DNA of 64,000 nt, from contig JACRBJ010000077.1 in the NCBI GenBank assembly GCA_016234555.1, forward strand, positions 35,380-99,379, in the 5' to 3' direction. The DNA comes from Chloroflexota bacterium (GTDB lineage Bacteria; Chloroflexota; Anaerolineae; Anaerolineales; Villigracilaceae). A model generated the notes under the pieces. It ran no database searches. It had not been told where the DNA came from and saw only the letters and a program-made list of their open reading frames with translations. The translations under genes and the position numbers were made by a program. Below, piece by piece: positions 16,385 through 25,452 of this stretch. Within the stretch, counting starts at the first letter, position 1, and every line of letters starts with the position of its first letter.

Positions 16385-17086
16385 CTAGCTTGCGTACAGG
16401 ATTCTGCCGCAGGTGGGACAGTATGTTAGCTGCTTTTGCGAGCGCGCGTTTTGCTGCAGGGAGGCGGTGAGGCTTGCGCCGCATGAAGCGCAGGAACTGT
16501 CGTTGACCTCGGTAACTGCCACGCCGCGTTTCTGCTGGCGGAGGGTTTCATACGCTTGAAGAATGTTGCCTTCGATTGGCGCCACTGCCGCCTGACGTTC
16601 ATCGGCAAGTTGTTCGAGCTTTACCGAAAATACGGATTGATCCTCGATCAACTTCTTGTGTTCGCTCCCAAGCCGCGCCTGTATCGAATCCAGTTTCGTT
16701 TTTGCACTCTGCAGGTCCCCGTCGGCATCCTCGGATTTGATCATCGCTTCGAGTTCCCGCTCCTCCAGCGTTGCCAGGTGTTTTTTGAGCGAGACGATGT
16801 CTTTTTGCAGGTCCTGTAATTCCTTCGGGTTTTGCACCCTGCCTCCGTACAGGCTGGAATCGGCTTGTTCGATTTTTATCCTCTGGGCTTCGACGTCCGC
16901 CTCTGCGTTTTTCAAGGCGTTGACTGCGAGGTGGTGGTTTGCTTGGGCGGTTTGCATTTCCTTGAGCGCCTGCTGCAACTCGGAGTCGTTTTCGAGCGTT
17001 CGGCGGATGCTCTCCAACTGCGAACGTGCATGGTCGATTTGACGGTCTACCTGTTGCAGACGGTACAGTCCCAAGGATGCGCTCAT
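16385..17086 (-). CDS. Coiled-coil protein with C-terminal C4 zinc ribbon
   Basis: 233 residues: about 180 of charged coiled coil, then a zinc ribbon with CASCGA and CPTCGRIL near the end (four cysteines). This matches the widespread C4-type zinc-ribbon family formerly called DUF164, of uncertain role, possibly nucleic-acid or RNase related. A TATAAT box lies 7 nt before the ATG at 17086, with no ribosome site, so the mRNA may be leaderless. The NACHT gene follows 8 nt after its stop, giving one operon with ssnA. Confidence 0.85.
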   Translation of the reverse strand: MSASLGLYRLQQVDRQIDHARSQLESIRRTLENDSELQQALKEMQTAQANHHLAVNALKNAEADVEAQRIKIEQADSSLYGGRVQNPKELQDLQKDIVSLKKHLATLEERELEAMIKSEDADGDLQSAKTKLDSIQARLGSEHKKLIEDQSVFSVKLEQLADERQAAVAPIEGNILQAYETLRQQKRGVAVTEVNDSSCASCGASLTASLQQNARSQKQLTYCPTCGRILYAS

Positions 17087-17093
17087 GGGCTGA

Positions 17094-17099
17094 ATTATA
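17094..17099 (-). promoter_or_regulatory. Putative -10 box TATAAT, possible leaderless start
   Basis: A perfect TATAAT on the minus strand ends 7 nt before the ATG at 17086, with no Shine-Dalgarno in between. Compare 1409-1414. Confidence 0.4.
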
Positions 17100-17110
17100 T
17101 ACGATGTGCG

Positions 17111-17143
17111 AAAAAAAGACCTGTTTTCGTTTGAAAACAGGTC
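17111..17143 (-). terminator. Intrinsic terminator of the beta-lactamase-like gene
   Basis: GACCTGTTTTC (17118-17128) pairs perfectly with GAAAACAGGTC (17133-17143), followed on the minus strand by seven T residues. Confidence 0.85.
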
Positions 17144-17168
17144 GGGAAATTATCAAACTGTAAGGTAT

Positions 17169-18659
17169 TTACTGCGTTGCCGGGTTGAAGTAGTTATATA
17201 CCGCCCGGGTCAGGTCTCCGAATAGTGGGTTGGTAATGTCCCAAATGTTGGTGACGGGATGATAAGTGTAAATGGACAGGACGAAATTTCCACCGGGGGA
17301 ATAGACAATGCCGACATCGCTTGTGTCGTGGATCACGCCGTCGCTGGCGGGGACGTATCCATGCTTGTGGGGGACGAGGGTTCCATCCGGCACGCCGCCC
17401 TGAATCAGCGAGCCGAGTTTATCCTGCGCCATGAAATCGATCAGCAACTGACAGGTTCTGGGATCGACCTTGTCTGGAAAAGCCGCAATCAATGCGCCGC
17501 CCTTGTTTTGGGCGCACTGGTAAATATCCATCAAAAGGGAACCCATTTCGGATGGTGTCGTTTGAGAATAGACATCGGGTTCAGTAGTGACGTCGGTCCT
17601 GGAATTACCGGGCGTGACTGGGATGGATTGAAGCAGGTAGGCGGGGTTCGTAAAAAAGCCGGCAAGAAAGGTGCTTTCCAGCCCGATGGTTCTCATATTA
17701 TTCGTAACCATAATGGGCCCCCTGGTTGGCTCGATGGCGGAAAGCACAGTGTCGGTCGCGGCGTTGCTGGATTTTCCAAGCGTCTGTGAAATGGCATTGG
17801 ACATATCTGGCGACAAGTTGCTTCCCCGGTTAATCAGGTAGGATGCCACCACCGGAATCTTCATCGTGCTGGATGCGGAGAACGCGATGTCTGGTTGCGT
17901 GCTGATTTCCTGTTTGTTGTTGATCGCGAAGTGGATTTCCTGCCCCGTTTGCAGGTCGACCATATAGAAACCGATCAAGCCATCGAAATCGGAGACGGAG
18001 ATGATTTGCTTAAGTTGGATGGAGAGGTTTTCGATGGTGGGGCGCGCGGCGGAACTGCGCGTGAAGGTGAGTGCCACGGAGCGGCTTGTAGGCGATTTGA
18101 GTGCATCGCTGATGAGCAGGACAGCGCGATCAATGTCGAGGGTCTGACCCGGTTGACCGGGCAGCACGTCGGGGCTGCCGGGAACAGGCACAGGCGGGGA
18201 AGGCGGCAGGTCGTAGCGCGTGGCGATTTCATTTTGCAGATATTCGCGCAGGCGTTCCTCCGAAAGTTTTGGACTGAGGGGGATGGTCACTTCGGGCGGA
18301 GTGCGATTCCACAGGTGGTTCCAGAATCCTCCCCAAAACGATCCGCCCGTGCGGCTGAGGTCGGCGGCTGCGAGCATGGTCTCGATGTCGGCTTCGAATC
18401 CAACCACGCCGGGGTCGATGTGGATGACCGCATCGTTGTAAAGAACCTCGACAGGAGAGGTGTAAACTTCAAGCAATCTTTGGGATGCCTCTGTGGGCGT
18501 CAATCCGCCGACGGGAACACCCGCGATGCTCATGCCCGCCGGGTAACTATTCCTCTGGCGGCTGTAATTCACCAGGGAGACGATGCTCAAAACAAGCGCG
18601 CCGGTCAGAAAAAGGATCGATACGCCTCGAAGGATAATGTTGGTGTTGCGGTTTCTCAT
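17169..18659 (-). CDS. Membrane-anchored class A beta-lactamase-like serine hydrolase
   Basis: 496 residues with an N-terminal membrane anchor (ILFLTGALVLSIVSLV), a VanW/peptidoglycan-binding-4-like region (PAGMSIAGVPVGGLTPTEA onward), a P-rich linker, and a C-terminal beta-lactamase-2 fold with SxxK (STMK, residues 264-267), SSN (in GKSSNAATD) and KHG in place of KTG. It may modify peptidoglycan or be a degenerate penicillin-binding protein; resistance cannot be claimed. GGAGG lies 5 nt before the ATG at 18659. The apparent 200-residue extension upstream is antisense to proline dehydrogenase and not real. Confidence 0.88.
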   Translation of the reverse strand: MRNRNTNIILRGVSILFLTGALVLSIVSLVNYSRQRNSYPAGMSIAGVPVGGLTPTEASQRLLEVYTSPVEVLYNDAVIHIDPGVVGFEADIETMLAAADLSRTGGSFWGGFWNHLWNRTPPEVTIPLSPKLSEERLREYLQNEIATRYDLPPSPPVPVPGSPDVLPGQPGQTLDIDRAVLLISDALKSPTSRSVALTFTRSSAARPTIENLSIQLKQIISVSDFDGLIGFYMVDLQTGQEIHFAINNKQEISTQPDIAFSASSTMKIPVVASYLINRGSNLSPDMSNAISQTLGKSSNAATDTVLSAIEPTRGPIMVTNNMRTIGLESTFLAGFFTNPAYLLQSIPVTPGNSRTDVTTEPDVYSQTTPSEMGSLLMDIYQCAQNKGGALIAAFPDKVDPRTCQLLIDFMAQDKLGSLIQGGVPDGTLVPHKHGYVPASDGVIHDTSDVGIVYSPGGNFVLSIYTYHPVTNIWDITNPLFGDLTRAVYNYFNPATQ

Positions 18660-18683
18660 GGAGCCTCCAAAATGACGGCGAAA

Positions 18684-18689
18684 AGTATA
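18684..18689 (-). promoter_or_regulatory. Putative extended -10 promoter of the beta-lactamase-like gene
   Basis: TGTTATACT on the minus strand (TATACT at 18689-18684 with an upstream TGT). No good -35 box is seen. It is divergent from the putative promoter at 18710-18718. Confidence 0.35.
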
Positions 18690-18709
18690 ACACGCCCAAA
18701 TCGAGGTTG

Positions 18710-18718
18710 TGCTAGAAT
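18710..18718 (+). promoter_or_regulatory. Putative extended -10 promoter of proline dehydrogenase
   Basis: TGCTAGAAT (extended -10) lies about 59 nt before the ATG at 18777. The same nonamer recurs at 38420-38428 ahead of another plus-strand gene. Confidence 0.4.
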
Positions 18719-18776
18719 ATATTTGTTTGGCGCTCGCGGAAGACGGATTCCGCAAATCTTCGCTCGAAGGAAAAAT

Positions 18777-19736
18777 ATGCTCCGCTCCCTTATCATTTAC
18801 TTGTCCAAGGCGGCCTGGGCGCAGAACCTGGTGACAAACTGGGGTTTTGCCTGGCGTACAGCATCCCGTTTTATTGCAGGCACCAGGCTTTCGGATGCCA
18901 TGCGGGTGGTCGGGGAATTGAACGCAAAGGGAATCAACGCCACGCTTGATCATCTCGGGGAACATACAAGCACCCCCGAAGAGGCGCAGCAGGCGACGGA
19001 CGACATTTTTGCCACCCTTGACGCCCTCGGAGCGGATCCCGCCGCCCGCAGCAACGTCTCCATCAAGTTGACTCAGATCGGGCTTGGTCTGGATGAGAAC
19101 CTGTGCGCGCAAAACCTCGAACGGATTCTCGCCCGCGCAAAGCAGAATAAAACCTTCGTCCGCATCGATATCGAGGACACCCCCTACACCGACAAAACCA
19201 TCAACCTGTATTACCTGATGCGCGAAAAAGGATACGTCAACGTGGGCATGGCTGTACAATCCTATCTATTTCGCGCCGAGGCGGACACCCGCCGCATGGT
19301 CCAGAATAAGACGACCATCCGCCTGGTAAAGGGAGCCTATAAGGAACCGCCCGACAAAGCCTTTCCCAGCAAAGCAGACGTGGACGCAAATTACGACCTG
19401 TTGACCAAGATTCTGATCGACGCCTCCCTTGCCCATAAGACTACCCTGTCTGCTGACGGGCGCATTCCCGCCATTCCATCCATCGCCTCGCACGATGAAA
19501 AGCGGATCGCCTTTGCGAAACAATATGCCGAGAAGGTTGGGCTTCCAAAAAATGGACTGGAATTCCAGATGTTATATGGAATTCGGCGCGACTTGCAGGA
19601 GAAACTCGTAAAGGAAGGTTATCCCGTGCGGGTGTACATTCCCTTTGGTACGCACTGGTATCCATACTTCATGCGCCGCTTGGCGGAGCGTCCTGCAAAT
19701 ATCTGGTTCTTTGTTTCCAATTTCTTCAAAGGGTAA
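18777..19736 (+). CDS. Proline dehydrogenase (monofunctional)
   Basis: A 319-residue FAD enzyme oxidising proline to pyrroline-5-carboxylate at the membrane. The TIM-barrel motifs seen are NATLDHLGEHTSTPEEA, VSIKLTQIGLGLD, VRIDIEDTPYTDKT, RLVKGAYKEPPDKAF, SIASHDEKRI and EFQMLYGIRRDLQ, then the C-terminal VRVYIPFGTHWYPYFMRRLAERP with the conserved RRxxERP. The ATG at 18777 follows GAAGGA at 6 nt. The 294-codon upstream extension of the same frame is antisense to the beta-lactamase-like gene. No pyrroline-5-carboxylate dehydrogenase is in the window. Confidence 0.93.
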   Translation: MLRSLIIYLSKAAWAQNLVTNWGFAWRTASRFIAGTRLSDAMRVVGELNAKGINATLDHLGEHTSTPEEAQQATDDIFATLDALGADPAARSNVSIKLTQIGLGLDENLCAQNLERILARAKQNKTFVRIDIEDTPYTDKTINLYYLMREKGYVNVGMAVQSYLFRAEADTRRMVQNKTTIRLVKGAYKEPPDKAFPSKADVDANYDLLTKILIDASLAHKTTLSADGRIPAIPSIASHDEKRIAFAKQYAEKVGLPKNGLEFQMLYGIRRDLQEKLVKEGYPVRVYIPFGTHWYPYFMRRLAERPANIWFFVSNFFKG

Positions 19737-19988
19737 ATAAGATACGGGCTCCCAAATCGAACTGGTGATATCCACACCTTTTGAACGCACTAACCCCAGA
19801 GAAGAAAACACAATCTCAGCCGCGAATTACGCGGGTGCGCGCGAATTTTTCTTTGACAATCCGCGCAAATCTGTGAAATTAGCGGCAACGAACTTTTATC
19901 CAGGGCTTTTCCCGTGAAATACGGAAGAACCGAAATATATTATGCCAGATACCGCGAGGGGGTAAAACAACCTGGAAGGATTTGAGTT

Positions 19989-21548
19989 ATGCAAAATCGA
20001 TCCCACATCATCGACCTCTTTAATCTCGTCTTTTTATTTTTGTGTGCCGCGATTTTTGCCGTGGTGTTTGTGGATTTCGACATGCACCCTATTGAAGACG
20101 CCGCCATGTTGATGAGGTATTCAGAGCATTTTGCGGAAGGGCATGGCATTGTATGGAATATCGGCGAAGCGCCGGTGGATGGCGCGACCGATTTTTTGTT
20201 TATGATTGCGGTTGGCTTGCTCGTCAAAATGGGGCTGGCGCTGGAGTTTTCCACCCGTTTTCTCGGTTTCGCCGCTCACTTTTTGACCATGGGGGTTGTG
20301 TTCATGTCCTTGCGCAGGACCTTTGACGCGCCTCGTTTAATTGCTTCCGGGTCCGCTCTTTTCCTGCTGGCAGGCCCCGGGTTCTTCTATGTGGTCGCAT
20401 ACTTTGGAACCACAGTCTTTGCCCTGTTTGCAAGCATAAGCTGGTGGCTGGCTTTGGATATTATCGAACACGGGGAAAGCGTGAGGAAATCGCTTCTCTT
20501 TTCATTTGCATCCGTGATTACTGGCTTGATTAGACCCGAAGGGGTTCCATTAACCGCGCTGATGCTGTTGGTGATCCTGTTCATCAGGGGCGGAAAAAGT
20601 TCACGCGCCACCCTTATCTCCTATGCGTCCGTTTTTTTGATCGTCGGCGGGGCGTATTTTCTTTGGAGGTGGAGCTATTTTGGGTACCCCCTGCCCAATC
20701 CGTTTTACAGGAAGGGAGGGGGCGTCCTGCACTACGACAGTCTGGTCGCCTCCTATGCCCATACGTTCTTTTTGAACATCTGGCTCCTGCCCGCGTTTGT
20801 TGCAGGCGTTTTATTCAAGGAAACTAGGCGGCGGGCAATCGGCTTTTTTGCGCTGGTGTTTGGTTTTGCGTCCCTGTTTATTTTGCTTACCAATAATATG
20901 AACGTGCTTGGGCGATTTCAATATGTGACCCTTCCTCTTGCGGCGATGGTGTGCTGGACCCTGACGCAGGGCGTCCGCAGATGGTTGAATATTCCCGATT
21001 GGACAGCTTCCACCCCCGTTGTCCGGCGACAGTTGTTTTTTTCGGCGCTGACAGTCATCTTCTTTGTGGGCGCGGCAAAACTGCAATACGGCGTTTACCG
21101 CCTTGGCTACGGTTACGATTTGAAATACGACGCCGCCCTCATGTTGGCTGAATACAGGGAGTCCGGTTATCGACTGGCGACATCGGAAGCGGGATTGCTG
21201 CCCTTGTATTCAGGGTGGAGGTCTTTGGACACCTGGGGACTAAACGACCAATGGATCGCGCATCATGGGGTTGTCACGGAGGAATACCTGGAGAAGTTCG
21301 ACCCTCACATTATCATGTTTCATGCCTTTTTCTCTCCCGGCGATTCCACCTACATAAAGGACGACTGGAACGATATGGCAATCGTCCTGAAAACCTATGC
21401 AGAGAAACAGGGGTATATCCTAGCTGTCTCCTATGAAAAGCTGCCTCACGACACGGAATACTATTATGTCCGCCCTGATTTCCCGCAAAGCGCGGAGATT
21501 ATCCGCCGAATTCAGGAAATATATTATCCGGACGGTGTTCCCGAATAA
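19989..21548 (+). CDS. Multi-pass membrane protein, GT-C glycosyltransferase-like
   Basis: 519 residues with roughly ten hydrophobic segments. The first luminal loop has IEDAAMLMRYSEHFAEGHGIVWNIGE, resembling the acidic motif of GT-C enzymes (PMT/ArnT and mycobacterial arabinosyltransferase-like) followed by the P.DGATDFLF motif of that group. It would transfer a lipid-linked sugar to an extracellular acceptor. The C-terminal soluble region holds LATSEAGLLPLYSGWRSLDTWGL, also typical of this group. It stands alone, so the substrate is unknown. The 252-nt gap before it holds only low-complexity sequence and no gene that I can see. Confidence 0.75.
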   Translation: MQNRSHIIDLFNLVFLFLCAAIFAVVFVDFDMHPIEDAAMLMRYSEHFAEGHGIVWNIGEAPVDGATDFLFMIAVGLLVKMGLALEFSTRFLGFAAHFLTMGVVFMSLRRTFDAPRLIASGSALFLLAGPGFFYVVAYFGTTVFALFASISWWLALDIIEHGESVRKSLLFSFASVITGLIRPEGVPLTALMLLVILFIRGGKSSRATLISYASVFLIVGGAYFLWRWSYFGYPLPNPFYRKGGGVLHYDSLVASYAHTFFLNIWLLPAFVAGVLFKETRRRAIGFFALVFGFASLFILLTNNMNVLGRFQYVTLPLAAMVCWTLTQGVRRWLNIPDWTASTPVVRRQLFFSALTVIFFVGAAKLQYGVYRLGYGYDLKYDAALMLAEYRESGYRLATSEAGLLPLYSGWRSLDTWGLNDQWIAHHGVVTEEYLEKFDPHIIMFHAFFSPGDSTYIKDDWNDMAIVLKTYAEKQGYILAVSYEKLPHDTEYYYVRPDFPQSAEIIRRIQEIYYPDGVPE

Positions 21549-21617
21549 TGCTCCGGCCGCAATCCTTGGCGAAGCATCCCTGTAGGACGCCGCCGAGAGC
21601 GGGCTAATCGGAGAGGC

Positions 21618-24026
21618 TTATTCGTACGCCAACACTTCGCGGACAGTGAGCCGTGATGCTGTACGGGCTGGGATGAAACTGGCGACCACGCTCAGCAGGA
21701 CGACAATTAACAGCCATAGCCAGAGTCCAGGCGTCGAGTAGGAGTAAGTCAACGGCACGCCCATCACCGCCTGACCAAGTGCCTCGTTCAGTCCCTGACT
21801 CATGGGGATGGCAACTATCGCGCCTATCAGCCAGCTCATCAAGCCGATGACGACCCCTTCGAGGATGAAGACCGAAGCCACGCCGCGGTTTGGCGCCCCG
21901 ATGGCTCGCAGGACGCCGATCTCGCGGGTGCGCTCCAGCACATTGATGCTCATCGTCCCCATTAAGCCCAGGCCGCCGACCAAAGCCAGCAAAATCGCCA
22001 TCACCAGCAACAGGGCGACAATCGCGTCGAACGACGCCTCTGCTTCGGTGCGCTCATTGTTAATGGTTGCAACCATGCTGACTCTCACGCCGATGCGCTC
22101 GAAATAATCCTCCAGTTCGCGGGTTGCGGCATCCACGTAAGTAGGATCATGCGATTGCATGGTGACCATCAGCGCATCCGCCTCTCCAACCCGGTTCGTG
22201 ATCATGGTCATGTAGTCGTAATTTGCATACAGCACAGGCAGAAAAGCCATGCCAATATATGTTCCAACGATTTTGAAGGTATGTTCCTTGCCGTCCACCT
22301 TCAATACTATCTCACCGCCAAGATGAAGTTCGGGTTCATCCTGCAAAAATGCGGAAGGGATAACCACTGCATTATCGTCATCGGGCATAAGCCATCTTCC
22401 CTCTGCGATGGTGGGAGAGACGATCAGGCTGTCTGGTCCCACGGTGGGCGCAAACATGTAGAGCATACCGCTCTCGCTGTCGTCACTGCGGACAAGGCGC
22501 GCGGGCATTTGAATCCAGACATCGGTTTTGGTCACACCCGGGACGTTCAAAGCGTCAAGCTCGACTTTATCCGCGCGGTAGGTACGGTCAAAGGTGAGCA
22601 TCATGTCGCAGTTGAACCACTTGATCATATCTTCGACGGTGCTGGATAGCGAAGCGCGAATGTTGAACACGCTGATGAAGGTCGCCGACCCAAGCGTGAG
22701 CGTGATCAGAGTCAACGTCAGCCTGCCCTTGTTGCGGAAGGTGTTTCGCACCGAAAGCAGAATCGAACGGATGGAAAGATTCCGCATGAACCACAGATTT
22801 GCGCCGGAGAGCAGCTGGTCGATCCAGTTTTTGCCGAAGCGTCCCCTGCCCATTGTATAACTGCTCATCGCTTCCGCTGCGCTGATTCGCAGGCTGGAAA
22901 GGAACGGGACAAGCGAAGCCAGCACGGGCAGGATCAACCCGATGGCGATTTGAATCAGAAAGGTCTGGGGGGGCACTTCCATCGAATAAATGTCGAAGTT
23001 GAAGAAGACAGCCAGCACACCGCTGAGCTCGCGCGCGCCATATACCCCAAGCGGAATGGCGATCAGCAAAGCCAGCACGCCGTAAGCCAGAACCATCACC
23101 AGGTACATCCCCAGAATTTGAAGCGTGCTTCCGCCCACCGCCTTCATCACGCCGATCTGACGTTTCTGCTGGGTGAGCAAGGCGGACACGGTGTTGACCA
23201 CGAGGAAGATGCTCAAAAACAGCGACAACACGCCCAGCATGCCCATCAGCAACAGGATGCCCTGCAGCACATCGTTCATCGGGAGTTGACCCGGCTCCGC
23301 GGTCATGCTCAACGGGATGGTGTAACCCGACTTCTCGGCTTTGTCCTTGACGCGATTGACCACCTGCTGTGCCCAGTCCTTATCCTCTGGGTGGGTTGCA
23401 AGCACATGCAGTTCGTTGAAACCATATGGCTCGCCGAACCATTTCAGCGTGTCAAATGTGATGTAACCATAAGGCGTGCCGTCGATTTGTGCGGGCAATT
23501 GCGCGGGATCATACGCCGACCCTGCAATGCGGACTCTGCGTTCGACGTCGTTCGGGAACCTGACCAGAATCACATCGCCAACCTGCGCCTTGATGACAGA
23601 TAACGCCGCGCGCTCGATCAGGATTTCTCGTTCGGGCGGGGGCCAGGCTCCACTTTGGGATGCAACCTTGTTGACACGGGTGTCTTCATAATCGGCGACG
23701 ACAAAGATCGTGAGATTTTTCCACTCTCCTGATTTTGTCTGCACGCGGGCGGAGATGTTTCTGCGCGCGTCTACTTCCTGCACATCCTTCATCGAGCGGA
23801 CGGATTGGATAAAGTCCTCGTTGAACAACTCAGTTGTCCGCACGGTTCCGCTGGATGGGGTGATGGCGGCAAAGCTTTCTGCCAACCCATCGGACAGAAT
23901 CGTACGCGCGCTGAGGATAATCCCCAACGCGAACAACCCAACAGACATGGACAGCACAATCAAGAGCGTGCGCGTCTTGTTGCCGAACAAATCGTTGATG
24001 ACCTTGTACCAGCGCGCCCTAAGCAT
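21618..24026 (-). CDS. ABC transporter permease, FtsX/MacB family
   Basis: 802 residues with two FtsX-type modules: an N-terminal helix (TRTLLIVLSMSVGLFALGIILS), a large external domain, helices around residues 260-380, a second external domain, and the C-terminal three-helix FtsX domain ending SVVASFIPARTASRLTVREVLAYE. MacB/LolC-type permeases move lipoproteins, peptides or drugs by mechanotransmission. The ATG at 24026 has AAGGAG and overlaps the ATPase stop by 8 nt. It is the third gene in a row after two ATPases. Confidence 0.88.
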   Translation of the reverse strand: MLRARWYKVINDLFGNKTRTLLIVLSMSVGLFALGIILSARTILSDGLAESFAAITPSSGTVRTTELFNEDFIQSVRSMKDVQEVDARRNISARVQTKSGEWKNLTIFVVADYEDTRVNKVASQSGAWPPPEREILIERAALSVIKAQVGDVILVRFPNDVERRVRIAGSAYDPAQLPAQIDGTPYGYITFDTLKWFGEPYGFNELHVLATHPEDKDWAQQVVNRVKDKAEKSGYTIPLSMTAEPGQLPMNDVLQGILLLMGMLGVLSLFLSIFLVVNTVSALLTQQKRQIGVMKAVGGSTLQILGMYLVMVLAYGVLALLIAIPLGVYGARELSGVLAVFFNFDIYSMEVPPQTFLIQIAIGLILPVLASLVPFLSSLRISAAEAMSSYTMGRGRFGKNWIDQLLSGANLWFMRNLSIRSILLSVRNTFRNKGRLTLTLITLTLGSATFISVFNIRASLSSTVEDMIKWFNCDMMLTFDRTYRADKVELDALNVPGVTKTDVWIQMPARLVRSDDSESGMLYMFAPTVGPDSLIVSPTIAEGRWLMPDDDNAVVIPSAFLQDEPELHLGGEIVLKVDGKEHTFKIVGTYIGMAFLPVLYANYDYMTMITNRVGEADALMVTMQSHDPTYVDAATRELEDYFERIGVRVSMVATINNERTEAEASFDAIVALLLVMAILLALVGGLGLMGTMSINVLERTREIGVLRAIGAPNRGVASVFILEGVVIGLMSWLIGAIVAIPMSQGLNEALGQAVMGVPLTYSYSTPGLWLWLLIVVLLSVVASFIPARTASRLTVREVLAYE

Positions 24027-24729
24027 GGACGTTCTCCTTTGCTCCGACAATCTCACCATCAGATAGAGTAATTACTCGCGAGCCGCGTTTGGCAATATCC
24101 TTATCGTGCGTGACGAGAAAGACTGTTCTGCCCTCCTTGGCCAGTCCCTCGAAGATGTCAATGACCGCGCTGGCAGTTGCCGAATCCAGACTGCCAGTGG
24201 GTTCATCCGCGACGAGGATGGCTGGGTCGTTCGCCATCGCGCGGGCAATCGACAGCCGCTGCTGTTGTCCGCCTGAGAGTGCGGTCGGCAGTTTCTTCGC
24301 GTGGTCGGCGATGTCCACCTGTTCGAGCAGGGACATCGCCCTCTTGCGCTGTTCCCAGCGGGAATATCGCCAGGCAAAATCCATCGGCAGCATCACGTTT
24401 TGCAGGACGGTCAGGGTCGGTAAAAGCTCAAAGGTCTGGAAGACCACGCCCATCGTCCTGCCGCGCAGCTTGGCGGCTTTTTCGGGACCAAACCGGTGCA
24501 GGGGTTCGCCATCCACCCAAATCTCACCCGATGTGGAGCGGTCCAGTCCAGTCAGCATGTTGACCAGCGTGGTCTTGCCGCTGCCAGATTTTCCCGTGAC
24601 GACCAGAAACTCGCCCTGAAAGATTTGCAGGTCGATGCCGTTCAGCGCGGTAACGGAACCCGCGAGGCTGTTGTAGACCTTGACCACGGAGCGGAGTTCG
24701 ATGAGTGGGCTAACGGTTGACGAATTCAT
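24019..24729 (-). CDS. ABC transporter ATP-binding protein, MacB/LolD type (second)
   Basis: 236 residues. Walker A GKSGSGKTT, Q-loop VVFQTFELLPTLTVLQN, signature LSGGQQQRLSIARAMA, Walker B ILVADEPTGSLD, H-loop VTHDKDIA. The start at 24729 (MNSSTVSPLIELRSV) overlaps the preceding ATPase by 20 nt; the 86 residues upstream in the longer frame are out-of-frame shadow. It is the likely partner of the overlapping FtsX permease. It is close in sequence to the upstream ATPase, so the pair arose by duplication or forms a heterodimer. Confidence 0.9.
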   Translation of the reverse strand: MNSSTVSPLIELRSVVKVYNSLAGSVTALNGIDLQIFQGEFLVVTGKSGSGKTTLVNMLTGLDRSTSGEIWVDGEPLHRFGPEKAAKLRGRTMGVVFQTFELLPTLTVLQNVMLPMDFAWRYSRWEQRKRAMSLLEQVDIADHAKKLPTALSGGQQQRLSIARAMANDPAILVADEPTGSLDSATASAVIDIFEGLAKEGRTVFLVTHDKDIAKRGSRVITLSDGEIVGAKENVHA

Positions 24730-25447
24730 CTTGAATCCTCCCGTCCACAATGCGGATCGTGCGCTGGGCGCGTTCGGCGAGTTCGTTGTCGTGCGTGACC
24801 ATGAGGATGGTCTTGCCCGAAGCTGCGAGATTTTCAAACAAGCGAAAGACCATCTCGGTGGACTTTGAATCGAGGTTGCCTGTCGGCTCGTCCGCCGTAA
24901 GCAGGACGGGGTTGTTCGCCAGCGCACGGGCAATTGCCACGCATTGCTGCTGTCCGCCAGAGAGGGCGCTCGGCAGGTGGTGAGCATGTTCCGCCATGCC
25001 GACCAATTCGAGCAGGTGCATCGCCTGTTCGGGACGCTCGACGCGGGGATAATGTCCGCCGTAATCCATCGCCAGCAGGATGTTCTCGACAGCAGTCAAC
25101 GTGGGCAGGAGTTGAAAGAACTGGAAGATGACGCCCACAGACTGTCCACGCCAGATGGCGACTTGCTCTTCGTTGAAATTATGAATTGGGATCTTGTCCA
25201 CAATGATTTCGCCCGAAGTGGGTTTATCAATCCCTGTGATGACATTGATCAGCGTGGACTTGCCGCTGCCCGATTTACCGATAATTGAAACAAAAGCGCC
25301 TGACTCGACACGCAAGTCAACACCTTTGAGCGCGGTGAAAGTCCCTGCCGAACTGTGATAAGTCTTGATGACCTGTCGCAGGTCAACGAGGTTTGCATCA
25401 GGGGGGGCGATTAGATCGGTGTTGGGGTGCGAATTGAGTTCGAGCAT
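24710..25447 (-). CDS. ABC transporter ATP-binding protein, MacB/LolD type (first)
   Basis: 245 residues. Walker A GKSGSGKSTL, Q-loop VIFQFFQLLPTLTAVEN, signature LSGGQQQCVAIARALA (Cys replaces the usual Arg after QQQ), Walker B LLTADEPTGNLD, H-loop VTHDNELA. It lies 5 nt after the small membrane-protein gene and overlaps the next ATPase, so four genes form one operon. Two distinct ATPases for one 802-residue permease is uncommon, and heterodimeric nucleotide-binding domains are plausible. Confidence 0.9.
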   Translation of the reverse strand: MLELNSHPNTDLIAPPDANLVDLRQVIKTYHSSAGTFTALKGVDLRVESGAFVSIIGKSGSGKSTLINVITGIDKPTSGEIIVDKIPIHNFNEEQVAIWRGQSVGVIFQFFQLLPTLTAVENILLAMDYGGHYPRVERPEQAMHLLELVGMAEHAHHLPSALSGGQQQCVAIARALANNPVLLTADEPTGNLDSKSTEMVFRLFENLAASGKTILMVTHDNELAERAQRTIRIVDGRIQDEFVNR

Positions 25448-25452
25448 GATTG

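Noticed and set aside
17895..18776. 294-codon extension of proline dehydrogenase
   Set aside because: Antisense to the beta-lactamase-like gene; the enzyme begins at ATG 18777 with its own ribosome site.
18660..19259. 200-codon N-terminal extension of the beta-lactamase-like gene
   Set aside because: It is antisense to proline dehydrogenase; a membrane anchor and a GGAGG site at 18659 mark the real start.
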